Shown piece by piece: positions 25,661 to 35,011 of a stretch of DNA of 64,000 bases (within the stretch, counting starts at the first letter, position 1; each line of letters starts with the position of its first letter). Position numbers and translations under genes: made by a program. The notes below the pieces were generated by a model. That model did not search any database, was not told where the DNA came from, and worked only from the letters and a program-made list of their open reading frames with translations. Origin of the DNA: JAEUIT01 sp044220875 (GTDB taxonomy: Bacteria; Planctomycetota; Phycisphaerae; Phycisphaerales; SM1A02); contig JBGAQH010000001.1 of NCBI GenBank assembly GCA_044220875.1, positions 1,178,001 to 1,242,000 on the forward strand, read 5' to 3'.

Positions 25661-28249
25661 ATGACGCGCGACGGTCGGGGGCGACGCGATCGTCCGGGGC
25701 ATCCCGTCGCCATGGCGATTGCTGTCCTGCTCGCGATCGTCGCGCTCGTCGGCTGCCGCAAGCCCGATCCCGTCTACGACCGCGTGCCGCGGCCGGTCGG
25801 CACGCGGGACATCGTGCGCGCCGAGCGCCGCGACGGCACGATGCTGAACGAGGCCGAGCGCCTCGCGGTCCTTGGGGCGCACGACCGGTACATCGCGGCC
25901 TTCGACGCGCTTCGCCAGGCGGAGCTCGTTCCCTTCGCCGAGGAGCTCCGGTCCGCGGATGCCGAGTCGATCGCCCGCGACGAGCGGAAGCTCCGCTCGC
26001 TGGTGAGCCGCCACCTCGGGATCATCGGACGCATCGAGTCGCTCGACGAGTCGTTCCTCGCCGAGCTGAGCGCCGCGTTAGGCCCCGGCCGCGAGGGATT
26101 CGTCGCACGCCTTCGCAACCGCCGGGTGCTCGATCGGGCGAGCGCCCTCAGCGCCGGCGACGGCGGCCGTGCGCTCCTTGACGTGCGCCAGCTCGTCGAT
26201 CAGCTTGCCTTGGGCGAAACCGAGCGTGCCGCGACCGAACCGCTGCTCCGGGAGTTCGAGACCCAGGCCGTGTCGATCGCCGCGGAGATCGCCCATGAGC
26301 AGGCGACGCTTCCGCTGAGCTACCTCGCCGTCCTCGAGCGGCGCGGCACCGCCGAGTCGTCGGTCGACGGGTCCCTGCGCGACGACGCGCGTCGAAAGGC
26401 CCAGGAGCGGGCGGAGTTCGAGCGCTACGCCGAGTCGCGCCGCGACCTCGAGCGGCTGCTCTTCGCCTATGCCGACCTCGCCGACCGCACGATCGAGTCG
26501 GTCGCGTCGGTCCTCGGCGAGGAGGACGCGACGTTCCTTCGGCGCCGGCTGCTGCGCCTGCGCTTCGAGGACGAGAACGGAAGCAACGGCGACATCGCCG
26601 CATTCGAGGCCCTCGTCGCGTCGCGGGCCCGTCGCGTGCCGGCCGACGTGCGCTCGAAGATCGAGTCCCTTCGGCAGGCGTTCCTCGCCGAGGACGAGGC
26701 CCGGCTGCGGGGGCTCGCGGCGCTGCACCGCGAGTCGCGCGAGCCGGGCGTGTACGACCCGCTCCGCGCCAGGGGCGGACCCGACGCGGTGAAGCGGCAG
26801 AAGGAGCAGTGGGCCCGTCTCGACAACGAGCGGAAGGACGCCGCCGCGAAGTTCCGCGAGCGATTCCTCGCCCTGCTGCCCGAGGATGTGCGGGGGGATA
26901 TCGAGGGGCTGCGCGGCCTCGGTCGCGATGAGTTCGCCTCCGCGGTCGCCGATCTGGTCGGCTCCGGTCGCGTGGCCACGTTCACGCAGCGCAAGCCGCG
27001 CGGGTATGCCGATGCCGAACCGCCGCGCCCCAACGACGACACGGAGGAGCGCGAGTCGGGCGAGCTGCGCCTGCTTTTGGCGGCGCCGCCCGACCAGCGG
27101 GCGATCGGTTTGCTCGTTTCCCGCTCGAAGCTCGACGCAGCCTCGGTCACCGTCGTCCAGGAGATCGTCGCGGGATGGCGCGAGCGATGGAACGCCGCCC
27201 GCGAGCTCGCCCGGACCAAGGTGCAGCAGCTCACCGAGCCGATCAAGCTCGGCTTCGAGCGATCCGACCCGCGGGTCTTCGACCAGACGCTGGTGCGGCT
27301 CATCGCGGGCTTCGACGAGCTGCGCCGCGAGCGCGACCAGCTCGATGCCGACCTGCTCGCGAGCATCGAGGCGGCGGTTCCCGGTCAGCTCGATCCCGCG
27401 GCGCGGTCGCTCTGGCTTCGCGAGCGGGCCGAGGCCTCGCAGCGGCTGCACTGGAGCGACATCCCGTTCGACGACTCGATGCGGATGCCCACCGAGGCGA
27501 CGATCGCGTTCGCCGAGACGCTCAATCGCGTCCCGATGCCCGACGCGGACGTGGCGATCCTGGCCAGCGTGCTCGATGCCTATGCGGATCGGCTCGACGC
27601 CGCCACCGAGCGATTGCGCGACGACACGCTCATCGCCGTGCGCAAGGCGGTCACGCTGGTGATCGAGGGCCACGCGGCCGGCATGAACGAGCAGGAGGCG
27701 CTGTCGGAGTCGAGGCCCGAGGTGAAGCGGGTGATGGCGCCGGTGCGGAGCGCCGGAATCGACCTCGCCGCGCTGCGGCTCGAGGTGCTTGCCGCAATCG
27801 TCGCCGCGCTGCCGGCCGAAAGCGGGCGAAGCGCCCGCGAGGCGGTGGTGCGAGCGGCCTATCCGCGGCTGCTGGAGGAGCGGCGCCGCGCCGAGCCGGC
27901 GCTGCGCGGCGTCGGCGACGACCCCACGCTCACCGAAGCCCAGCGTGCGGCGTGGGGCGCTGTCATGGACGAGCGTTCGCAGGCCCGCGACCGGGCGCTC
28001 GACCGGCTGCTCGAGTGGAGCCGCGAATGGCAGGTCTCGGGCAAGCGCACGGGCGAGGATCTCGGCAGCCGGGACAGCGCCGGTCGCCGCCACCCGCAGC
28101 TCGCCGCCGTCTTCTTCGCCCGCGACGAGGCGGATGCCCGCGCGGTGCGGGCCTGCACCGGACTGCTCACGCCCGAACAGCGAACGCGCCACCACGCTCT
28201 CGAGACGTACTTCAATGAGCCGCCGATGACGGTGCGCTGGCTGGACTGA
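25661..28249 (+). CDS. Large coiled-coil lipoprotein, function unknown
   Basis: The 862-residue product has a lipoprotein signal (AIAVLLAIVALVGCRKP, Cys32). Almost uninterrupted charged, Arg/Glu/Leu-rich helical sequence follows with long heptad-like stretches (for example QERAEFERYAESRRDLERLL). I recognise no catalytic motif. ATG 25649 and earlier Met codons are alternative starts. The probable location is the periplasm, anchored to a membrane. It is divergent from rnd and shares a short upstream region with it. Confidence 0.6.
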   Translation: MTRDGRGRRDRPGHPVAMAIAVLLAIVALVGCRKPDPVYDRVPRPVGTRDIVRAERRDGTMLNEAERLAVLGAHDRYIAAFDALRQAELVPFAEELRSADAESIARDERKLRSLVSRHLGIIGRIESLDESFLAELSAALGPGREGFVARLRNRRVLDRASALSAGDGGRALLDVRQLVDQLALGETERAATEPLLREFETQAVSIAAEIAHEQATLPLSYLAVLERRGTAESSVDGSLRDDARRKAQERAEFERYAESRRDLERLLFAYADLADRTIESVASVLGEEDATFLRRRLLRLRFEDENGSNGDIAAFEALVASRARRVPADVRSKIESLRQAFLAEDEARLRGLAALHRESREPGVYDPLRARGGPDAVKRQKEQWARLDNERKDAAAKFRERFLALLPEDVRGDIEGLRGLGRDEFASAVADLVGSGRVATFTQRKPRGYADAEPPRPNDDTEERESGELRLLLAAPPDQRAIGLLVSRSKLDAASVTVVQEIVAGWRERWNAARELARTKVQQLTEPIKLGFERSDPRVFDQTLVRLIAGFDELRRERDQLDADLLASIEAAVPGQLDPAARSLWLRERAEASQRLHWSDIPFDDSMRMPTEATIAFAETLNRVPMPDADVAILASVLDAYADRLDAATERLRDDTLIAVRKAVTLVIEGHAAGMNEQEALSESRPEVKRVMAPVRSAGIDLAALRLEVLAAIVAALPAESGRSAREAVVRAAYPRLLEERRRAEPALRGVGDDPTLTEAQRAAWGAVMDERSQARDRALDRLLEWSREWQVSGKRTGEDLGSRDSAGRRHPQLAAVFFARDEADARAVRACTGLLTPEQRTRHHALETYFNEPPMTVRWLD

Positions 28250-28261
28250 GCGACGGGGATC

Positions 28262-28288
28262 GCATCGGCAGGGCGGCGTGGCCGATGC
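28262..28288. terminator. Hairpin between convergent genes
   Basis: GCATCGGC (28262-28269) and GCCGATGC (28281-28288) form a perfect 8-bp stem between the stops of the coiled-coil lipoprotein and the SMP-30 gene. There is no T-run, so intrinsic termination is uncertain. Confidence 0.4.
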
Positions 28289-28306
28289 GGCCGATGCCCG
28301 CCGTCG

Positions 28307-29374
28307 TCACTTCGGCGTCGGCGCTGCGCCGCCGCGGTCATCGCGCGCGGCCCGCCGTGCGAGCCAGACGCCGGGGACTTCGGTGCGAAGCGCGTAGACG
28401 CTGGTCATCGCGGTGATGAAGAGCGTCTTGGCGTCCGGCCCGCCGAAGGCGCAATTCGAGGGCGCCTCGGGCATCGCGATGCGCCCGAGGACCTTCCCCT
28501 CGGGACTCACCACCTGGATCTCGGACATGTCCGGATTCGCGCACCAGAGGTTCCCCTTCGCGTCGATCGCGAAGCCGTCGCCGCGACCGCGCGGGCGAAC
28601 GCCATCCGGTCCGAGGAGCTCGCCGAACCTCGTCGGCGGTCCGAGCGAGCCCGGCGACGTCACCTCGAATCGGTAGACGCCCGGGTCGGCGTAGGAAAGC
28701 GCGTAGAGCGTCTTGCCGTCGGCGCTCAGCCGCACGCCGTTCGGCGCCTCGATCGAGGAGTCGACGCGCGTGAGCGTTCCGTCCTTCGCGCGATAGAGGA
28801 TGCCGCGCGTCGGGCTCGGCGTGCGTCCGAGCGACGGATCGGTGAAGTAGACGCCGCCGCCCGCATCGATGGCGAGATCGTTGACGCGGCCGAGCTTCAC
28901 CGACGCACCGTCGATCGTCACCTCGGCGGCGAGTTGGACGAACTTCTTCGTCGCGAGGTCGATGTCGATGAGCGCCCCCGATCCGCCCGGTCCCTGCGAA
29001 CCGCCTTGCGTCGCGAGCAGCCGGCCGTCGGCGGCGAACATGAGGCCAAAGCAGTTGCCGTCGTTGACGATCTGCGCCGTCGCGTTCGACGCGGCGCCCT
29101 CGGCGGTCAGGGCCAGCGAGTTCAGACGGAGCACGCGCGACGTCGGCACGTCGACGAAATACACGTTGCCCTCTGCGTCGGCGGCGGGGCCTTCCGTGAA
29201 GCGAAAGCCCGTGGCGATCTGCACCGGGCGACTCGTCTCGGCGACGAGTCCCGGCACCGGTCCGCGCTCGACGGGCTTCGCGACGGGTGCGGTGGCCGGC
29301 GCCGCGGGCGGCGCGGCCGGGGGCCGCGGCACGTTCTGGAGGATGAGTACGCAGAGGCTGAGGGCGATCGACAT
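28307..29374 (-). CDS. SMP-30/gluconolactonase-like beta-propeller, secreted
   Basis: ATG 29374 has AGGAG six bases upstream. The 355-residue product has a signal peptide (MSIALSLCVLILQN), a Pro/Ala-rich spacer, then the SMP-30/LRE propeller: RFTEGPAADAEGNVYFVD, GRVNDLAIDAGGGVYFTDP, EAPNGVRLSADGKTLY, GDGFAIDAKGNLWCANP. The metal-site residues of the family (Glu, Asn, Asn, Asp) are in place. It is likely a periplasmic sugar lactonase or related hydrolase; substrate not determinable. Confidence 0.82.
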   Translation of the reverse strand: MSIALSLCVLILQNVPRPPAAPPAAPATAPVAKPVERGPVPGLVAETSRPVQIATGFRFTEGPAADAEGNVYFVDVPTSRVLRLNSLALTAEGAASNATAQIVNDGNCFGLMFAADGRLLATQGGSQGPGGSGALIDIDLATKKFVQLAAEVTIDGASVKLGRVNDLAIDAGGGVYFTDPSLGRTPSPTRGILYRAKDGTLTRVDSSIEAPNGVRLSADGKTLYALSYADPGVYRFEVTSPGSLGPPTRFGELLGPDGVRPRGRGDGFAIDAKGNLWCANPDMSEIQVVSPEGKVLGRIAMPEAPSNCAFGGPDAKTLFITAMTSVYALRTEVPGVWLARRAARDDRGGAAPTPK

Positions 29375-29537
29375 CGTCTGCTCCTGGGAATGCGGGCGTC
29401 GCATGCTATCGGGCGGTCGCGAGAAGCTTGGGGGTTTCTCGCATTCCGCTCGCGATTCCGCTTGTGGTCGGCGCCGCTCCTCCGGTAGAACGGTTGCACG
29501 AGCGCTCGCGCCTGTCGCGACGTTCGTGGAGTCCACC

Positions 29538-30329
29538 ATGAAGCACGCCATCCCTTCCGCCGCCTGCGCCCTCGCCATCGCCTGCGCGCCCGCCCTCGCC
29601 GACACCTTCGTCGACACCTTCGAGTCGGGCGGCTCGCAGGGGGGCTGGACCTTCGGACTCACGCCCGTCTATCCGACCACCGGCGGCAATCCCGGGCGGT
29701 ACCTGCGGGTCGACAACCTCGACACCTTCGCGCCGCAGCCGCGGAGCGCGATGACGGCGAATCCCTTCACGGGCAACTGGCGCGACGCCCACGTCGTCCG
29801 CATCGGCGTCGACCTCAAGACCTTCGCGGTCGACTTCTCCGCGGCGGGCCGGCCCTGCACGCTGATGCTCATCAACAACAACGGGACGCCGAACAACGTC
29901 AACGACGACTGGGCGGTCTACCTCATGGGGCCGAACATCCCGCTGCCGAACCAGCCCTGGACCTCCTACTCCTTCGACGTCCCCTCCCAGGCGACCTCGC
30001 TGCCGGCGGGCTGGAAGACGATCAAGCTCGGCGGGAGCTCGCCGACGCCGGACTGGAACGTCGCGATCCAGGACGTCGACCGGGTGCAGTTCTTCTACGG
30101 CGATCCGGAGCTCTTCTTCATCTTCCAGCAGTGGGACCTCGGCCTCGACAACGCCCTGATCGAGACCGCGCCGCCGGCGCCCTTCGACCTCGACGGCGAC
30201 GGTGCGGTCGGCCCCGCCGACCTCGGCATCCTGCTCGGGGCGTGGGGCACGTCCGGCCCCGGCGACTTCGACGGGGACGGCGCCGTCGGCGCCGCCGATC
30301 TGGCCCAACTGTTAGGTGCGTGGGGCTAA
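29538..30329 (+). CDS. Secreted protein with C-terminal dockerin-like repeats
   Basis: The 263-residue protein has a signal peptide (AACALAIACAPALA) and a beta-rich jelly-roll-like domain (TFVDTFESGGSQGGWTFG, FYGDPELFFIFQQW). It ends exactly with two dockerin-like loops (DLDGDGAVGPADLGILLGAW and DFDGDGAVGAADLAQLLGAWG). Its stop TAA overlaps the stop of the convergent gene. The module at the very end matches those of the two proteins at 5546-8678 and is probably a sorting or anchoring signal. Confidence 0.7.
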   Translation: MKHAIPSAACALAIACAPALADTFVDTFESGGSQGGWTFGLTPVYPTTGGNPGRYLRVDNLDTFAPQPRSAMTANPFTGNWRDAHVVRIGVDLKTFAVDFSAAGRPCTLMLINNNGTPNNVNDDWAVYLMGPNIPLPNQPWTSYSFDVPSQATSLPAGWKTIKLGGSSPTPDWNVAIQDVDRVQFFYGDPELFFIFQQWDLGLDNALIETAPPAPFDLDGDGAVGPADLGILLGAWGTSGPGDFDGDGAVGAADLAQLLGAWG

Positions 30330-31426
30330 CGCTTCGTCGAACCCGGCCGCTTCGGCCTGACGTCGAGCTTCCGCGGTGCGAGCGCCTCCTGCACGCGCGA
30401 GGCGGTGGTCTCGGAGATGTCGAAGCGCCAGCGCCGGAACTGGTCGACGAAGCTCATCCGTCCCGCGGCGCTCGTCGCCACGACGAGATTGCCGATGGCC
30501 ACCTCGGCGTCGCTCGCCGGCGGGCACTCGTAGAGCGTCGTCCAGAGCGTCTGTACGAACGCCCGCTGGCCGCTCGCGTGGCGAAGCCGCAGGAGCATCG
30601 CCGTCCACAGCGATTCGGCGTCGGCGGCGCCGATCCCCTCGCCGCGGGCGAGCGTCGAGGCGTAGGTCGACCCGGTCGCCGCGGCATAGGTCTCGACGAT
30701 CCCCTCGAAGGGACGCTCGTCGGGCGGAACGGTCCACCCCAGCGACTCCTGGGCCTCGCCGGCGAGCAGGAAGGCGAGGGCGTTGGCGAGCGGCGGAAAG
30801 CCCTGCGGCGCCGCGGCGCCGAGTTCCGACTCGAAAAAGACGAAGGTGCGGGCGATCGCCTCGGGCAGGCGATCGCCGAGCGGCGCGGCGGGCGTGCCGC
30901 GGTTGAATCCGCGAAGGAGAGCCTCGATCGCCTCCGTGCCGATGCTGACCCGGGCGATGCCGGGCATGCCGATGACCGGGACGCTTCGCGCGGTCTCGGG
31001 CGCGATCGGCAATTCGGCGGCGGGGCGGACCGCCTCGGCGAAAATCGCCCGACCCTTGACCAGCACGCCCTTCGCGGGATCGGGCGGCGGGGCGTTGCCG
31101 CAGAGATCCGCGCAGCGCTTCCAGTAGGCGTCGAGCGCGTCGACCAGGTGCCGCACGAGGACCGGGTCGTAGTCGCTGCGCTCGGTCAGGAGCGAGACGT
31201 TTGCGGTGCGCCACTCGACAAGCTCGATCTGCCGTCCGTCGCTGGTCATCCACGGCACGGTCGTTCCCGGGCGCAGTCGGCGCACCTCGGCCTCGTGCGA
31301 ACGGCGGGCGACGTCCGCCCAGAAGCGGAGTGCGTCGGCGTTCGCCGGAGCGGCCATCGAGAGGGCGAGCGCGGCGATCGCGGTGGTCGCGGCCGCCGAG
31401 CGAAGGGAGTGCGTCAGGGGGTTCAC
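30326..31426 (-). CDS. Secreted protein of unknown function
   Basis: With GTG 31426 as start, the 366-residue product has a signal peptide (LRSAAATTAIAALALSMAAPANA) and a helical soluble body (VRHLVDALDAYWKRCADLCG, AIARTFVFFESELGAAAP) without a family I can name. An ATG at 31474 would extend it into the divergent gene. Its TAG stop overlaps the TAA of the dockerin gene (30326-30329). Planctomycete-specific family is possible. Confidence 0.5.
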   Translation of the reverse strand: MNPLTHSLRSAAATTAIAALALSMAAPANADALRFWADVARRSHEAEVRRLRPGTTVPWMTSDGRQIELVEWRTANVSLLTERSDYDPVLVRHLVDALDAYWKRCADLCGNAPPPDPAKGVLVKGRAIFAEAVRPAAELPIAPETARSVPVIGMPGIARVSIGTEAIEALLRGFNRGTPAAPLGDRLPEAIARTFVFFESELGAAAPQGFPPLANALAFLLAGEAQESLGWTVPPDERPFEGIVETYAAATGSTYASTLARGEGIGAADAESLWTAMLLRLRHASGQRAFVQTLWTTLYECPPASDAEVAIGNLVVATSAAGRMSFVDQFRRWRFDISETTASRVQEALAPRKLDVRPKRPGSTKR

Positions 31427-31472
31427 GCCGCGGATTGTGCCGCGCGGAGGTGAGTTCGGCGATACTCCGATC

Positions 31473-32588
31473 ATGTCGCTCCCCTGGTATGCCGCGGCGC
31501 TCGTCGCCCTCGCCTTCGCCGTCCGCGCGGCGTGGGGGCGGCGGCCCGACCGCCCGCGCTGTCGCCGATGCGGCTACGACTGCTCGGCTGCGCCGGAGCG
31601 GTCGTTGCGCTGTCCGGAATGCGGTCACGTGGCGGGGTCGGCCGAGGAGTGGTCCCGTCGGCGCCGCCGGCCCTGGCTCGGGCTCGTCGCGCTCAGCGCC
31701 GCCCTCGCGCTCGTCGCCCTCCCGAACCGCGCCGGACTGGCCATCTGGGCCCGCAAGACGTTTCTTCCTCGCTATCGCGAAGTGGCCCGCGGCAAGGCCG
31801 CCGGCGCGATCATCACCTACGAGCATGACTCGTGGAACGACCTCGGCCTCGACGGGTGGTTCGGCAGCGATCGCGTGATGGCGACGTTTCCCGACGGCAC
31901 GCGACAGCTCGTGGTGAGCGAACCGTTCATGGAGGTCGGTCCCGGAGGGGGCTCGCGCGGGCGCGTCACGGCGATGCCGCCCGACGACTCGCCGGGCTTC
32001 GGCGGCGACCTCGACGGCGACGGGCAGAGCGAACTGCTCATCGTCCTCCCGAGCGGCGGCAGCGGCGGCTACACGACGTCCGTGCTCTACGCGATCGGCC
32101 CCTCGTCGCTCGTGCCGAAGGCGGTGCTCAACAACGTCTGGTTCGAGGACGAGGACCATAACGGGACGTTCGAGGCGGTCGGATTCGACGCCTGCTTCGC
32201 CTACGTCTGGACGAGCGGCGCCGGTTCGACGCGGCCGCGGCTCGCGCTGCGCGTCGTCCAGGGCACGGTCTCGATCGACCCCGACCGGATGCGCTCCACG
32301 GCGCCGACCGACGAACAGTTGGACGCGCTCCGCGCCGCCGTCCGCGACGCGCCGGCCGACCGGGGGAACTCGGGCCGCGAGGCCTGGCTCGCGCCGCTCC
32401 TCCGCGGCACGATCGAACTGCTGTACGCGGGCCGGGCAGACGCCGCCCGGACGTTCCTGCACGGCGGATGGCGAGGCACGGCGGAGGAGCTCGCGACCTT
32501 CGAGGGCGAGTTTCGCGCGGCCTTCGACGGAAGTCCCTACGCATCGCAGATTCGGGCTCTCTCGAAAGGACAGTCACCGTGGCCATGA
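31473..32588 (+). CDS. Membrane protein with zinc ribbon and FG-GAP-like segment
   Basis: The 371-residue protein starts with a membrane helix (3-20), a zinc ribbon (Cys30, Cys33, Cys47, Cys50; CRRCGYDCSA, CPECGHV) and a second helix (about 66-85). An extracytoplasmic segment with an FG-GAP/EF-type loop (GGDLDGDGQSELLIVLPSG) follows. Its architecture parallels the gene at 11500. Function is unknown. The end overlaps the C25 peptidase gene, so the two are probably co-translated. Confidence 0.6.
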   Translation: MSLPWYAAALVALAFAVRAAWGRRPDRPRCRRCGYDCSAAPERSLRCPECGHVAGSAEEWSRRRRRPWLGLVALSAALALVALPNRAGLAIWARKTFLPRYREVARGKAAGAIITYEHDSWNDLGLDGWFGSDRVMATFPDGTRQLVVSEPFMEVGPGGGSRGRVTAMPPDDSPGFGGDLDGDGQSELLIVLPSGGSGGYTTSVLYAIGPSSLVPKAVLNNVWFEDEDHNGTFEAVGFDACFAYVWTSGAGSTRPRLALRVVQGTVSIDPDRMRSTAPTDEQLDALRAAVRDAPADRGNSGREAWLAPLLRGTIELLYAGRADAARTFLHGGWRGTAEELATFEGEFRAAFDGSPYASQIRALSKGQSPWP

Positions 32589-33931
32589 TCCTCTCCGTCG
32601 CGCTCGCCGCACTTGCCCTCGGCGGCGAGGGACAGCGCTCGCACCTGGTCATCGCTCCCGAGCGGTTTCGCGAGTCGCTCCGCGCCTATTGCGAGCACCG
32701 GCGCTCCGCGTCGCCGCATCTGGCGAGCTTCGAGTTCGTGACGCTCGAGCGGGCCATCGCGACCTCCGAGGGCCGCGACGACGCCGAGCGCCTCAAGCGT
32801 TTCCTCTACGGCCGCTGGAAGGAGTCGCACTGCACCTCGTGCCTGCTGGTCGGCGACTGCGACACCCTGCCCATGCGCTCGATCACCCTCGACCGCGGGA
32901 CGGCGCCGGCCTTCAACTGGGCGTTCTATCCCTGTGACCTCTACTACGCCGACCTCGCCCGTCCCGACGGCACCTTCGACGACTGGAACGCGCGGACCGA
33001 CGGCTTCCACGCCGGCTACTGGGGCGAGGTCCACGGCGAAACGAACAAGGACGGCCCGATCAACGCCGACGCCATCGACTACACGCCGGAGATCGCCATC
33101 GGCCGCTGGCCCGTGTCGACCCCCGAGCAGTGCGCCGCCGTCGCCGCCAAGACCATCGCCTTCGAGCTGGCCGCGCCGCCCGAACACCCGACCGCCGCGT
33201 TCTTCGCCGTCGGCGGCTGGGTCGACGTGCGCGAGCGAGTTCGCGGGCTCGCGTCGTCGCTCGAGCCGGCGTACGCGACCGCGGTGAACCTGCACGACAC
33301 CAAGGACTCCGCGCCTCCCGACGAACGGCGGATGCGCGAGGCGATCGGCGCGGGCGTCCGCTTCGTCTTCCACACCGGCCACGGGCATCCCTGGGGGTAC
33401 GCGGGCTGTCTTTCGCTTGAGACCCTCAAGGGCGTGCAGCAGGGCGGGGCGCTCCCGATCTTCCTCTCCGTCGGCTGCTCGACGGCGGAGTGCATGACCC
33501 AGGCGCCCTACCAGCCCTACGTGGACGTCGACGGCGTCGAGCACGCCGGCACCGACCATGGCGAGGTCTTCACCGCGCCGCCGCCTCCGCCGGCGGTCTA
33601 CCAGAGCGGGCCGCGCAACACGACGTCGATCGCCGAGGAGCTCGTGCGCCGCGCCGACGGCGGCGGCGTCGCCGCGATCGGCTGCGACACAGGCGCCCAG
33701 CCCTGCGCCGTCACGCTCCTGGCCGGCTTCGTCGAAGCGTTAGGCAAGCGGGCCGACGACTGCACACTCGGCGAGCTCTGGACCGGGGCCATTGCGCACT
33801 ATCGCGAGGCGGAGCGGCTCATGGAACTCGCGCCCAACGCGGACTGGTATCCGCCGAGCGTCTTCTTCCAGGGGATGAAGTTCGTCGTGCTCGGCGATCC
33901 GGCGCTGCGGCTGCGTCGCGCCGTCCGCTGA
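32579..33931 (+). CDS. Gingipain-like cysteine peptidase (family C25), secreted
   Basis: GTG 32579 is preferred because AAAGGA lies eight bases upstream; ATG 32585 is the alternative. After a short signal (MILSVALAALALGG), the 450-residue protein contains a C25-type caspase-like fold. It has LLVGDCDTLPM, DYTPEIAIGRWPVSTPEQC, FVFHTGHGHPWGYAG with candidate catalytic His265 or His268, and PIFLSVGCSTAEC with Cys300. It lacks the long pro-domain and the C-terminal adhesin or sorting domains of the Porphyromonas enzymes. Cleavage specificity cannot be predicted. Confidence 0.75.
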   Translation: MAMILSVALAALALGGEGQRSHLVIAPERFRESLRAYCEHRRSASPHLASFEFVTLERAIATSEGRDDAERLKRFLYGRWKESHCTSCLLVGDCDTLPMRSITLDRGTAPAFNWAFYPCDLYYADLARPDGTFDDWNARTDGFHAGYWGEVHGETNKDGPINADAIDYTPEIAIGRWPVSTPEQCAAVAAKTIAFELAAPPEHPTAAFFAVGGWVDVRERVRGLASSLEPAYATAVNLHDTKDSAPPDERRMREAIGAGVRFVFHTGHGHPWGYAGCLSLETLKGVQQGGALPIFLSVGCSTAECMTQAPYQPYVDVDGVEHAGTDHGEVFTAPPPPPAVYQSGPRNTTSIAEELVRRADGGGVAAIGCDTGAQPCAVTLLAGFVEALGKRADDCTLGELWTGAIAHYREAERLMELAPNADWYPPSVFFQGMKFVVLGDPALRLRRAVR

Positions 33932-33951
33932 GATCGACGGCGGGCGCGGAT

Positions 33952-34959
33952 TCAGCGGACGAACCGGCGAACGAGCGCCTCGCGGCGCTCGCGCGACGCG
34001 CTGACGAGCTCGCCGGAAACCTCGCCGTCGCGGATCGCCCGGGCCAGGGCCTCGAGGATCGAGCGCTGGAGCGAGGCCGTGTGGCAGCAGAGGAGGAGGT
34101 CGCAGCCCGCCCGCACCGCGTCGACGGCGGCGCGCGGCATCGGGAAGTGAGCGGCGATCGCCTTCATCTCCAGGTCGTCGGAGACGATGACGCCGCGGAA
34201 GCCGAGCTCGCGGCGGAGAATTCCCTGCAGGAGCGCCGGGCTCATCGTCGCCGGGCGATCGGGATCAAGCTCGGCGAAGAGGATGTGCGAGGTCATGATG
34301 CTCGCGACGTCCGCGGCGATGGCGGCGCGGAAGGGGGCGAGCTCGACCTCGCGCAGGCGCTCCAGCGAATGCGCGAGGCGGGGCAGGTGATGGTGGCTGT
34401 CGGTGTCGGTGTCGCCGTGACCGGGAAAGTGCTTGCCGCACGCGGCCACGCCGCCCGACTGGAGCCCGTCGATCAGGGCCGCGCCGACCGCGGCGACCAC
34501 CGCGGCGTCGCTGCCGAAGCTCCGCTCGCCGATCACCGGATTCGCGGGATTGCTGTCGACGTCGAGGACCGGGGCGAAGTCGATGTCGATGCCGATCGGG
34601 CGCAGTTCCGCGGCGAAGAGCTGGCCGATGGCGCGGGCCCGCTGCTCGGCGCCGTCGCGGTGCCCGCCGACGTCGCGCATCGGCGGCGTGTCGGTGAAGC
34701 CCGGCCCGCGGAAGCGCTGCACGCGTCCTCCCTCATGGTCGACCGCGATCGCCACCGGCCGTTCGGTCGCGGCCTTGGCCTGCCGGGCGAGTTCGCGCAC
34801 CTGGGTTCGGTTCGCGAAGTTGCGAGCGAACAGGATCACGCCGAAGGCGCCGCGGCGGATCAGCTCGACCGCGTCGGCCGTGAGGTCGTGTCCGTCGAAA
34901 CCGATCATGAGGAAGCCGGCGGCCTCGCGCTCCGCATCGGCGTTGGAGAACGTGCTCAT
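33952..34959 (-). CDS. nagZ: Beta-N-acetylhexosaminidase (GH3)
   Basis: The 335-residue enzyme has the NagZ signature KHFPGHGDTDTDSH starting at Lys176, with the Asp/His dyad on that loop, and the nucleophile in IVSDDLEMKAI (Asp261). IAVDHEGGRVQRF and IDFAPVLDVDSNP complete the family pattern. It removes N-acetylglucosamine from muropeptides or chitooligomers during cell-wall recycling. No signal peptide is evident, so it is cytoplasmic. It converges on the C25 peptidase gene. Confidence 0.92.
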   Translation of the reverse strand: MSTFSNADAEREAAGFLMIGFDGHDLTADAVELIRRGAFGVILFARNFANRTQVRELARQAKAATERPVAIAVDHEGGRVQRFRGPGFTDTPPMRDVGGHRDGAEQRARAIGQLFAAELRPIGIDIDFAPVLDVDSNPANPVIGERSFGSDAAVVAAVGAALIDGLQSGGVAACGKHFPGHGDTDTDSHHHLPRLAHSLERLREVELAPFRAAIAADVASIMTSHILFAELDPDRPATMSPALLQGILRRELGFRGVIVSDDLEMKAIAAHFPMPRAAVDAVRAGCDLLLCCHTASLQRSILEALARAIRDGEVSGELVSASRERREALVRRFVR

Positions 34960-35011
34960 CGGGGAGGGTTGTAGCAGATCGGCGCCGCGCGCCCAATCGG
35001 CCTGGCGGAGC

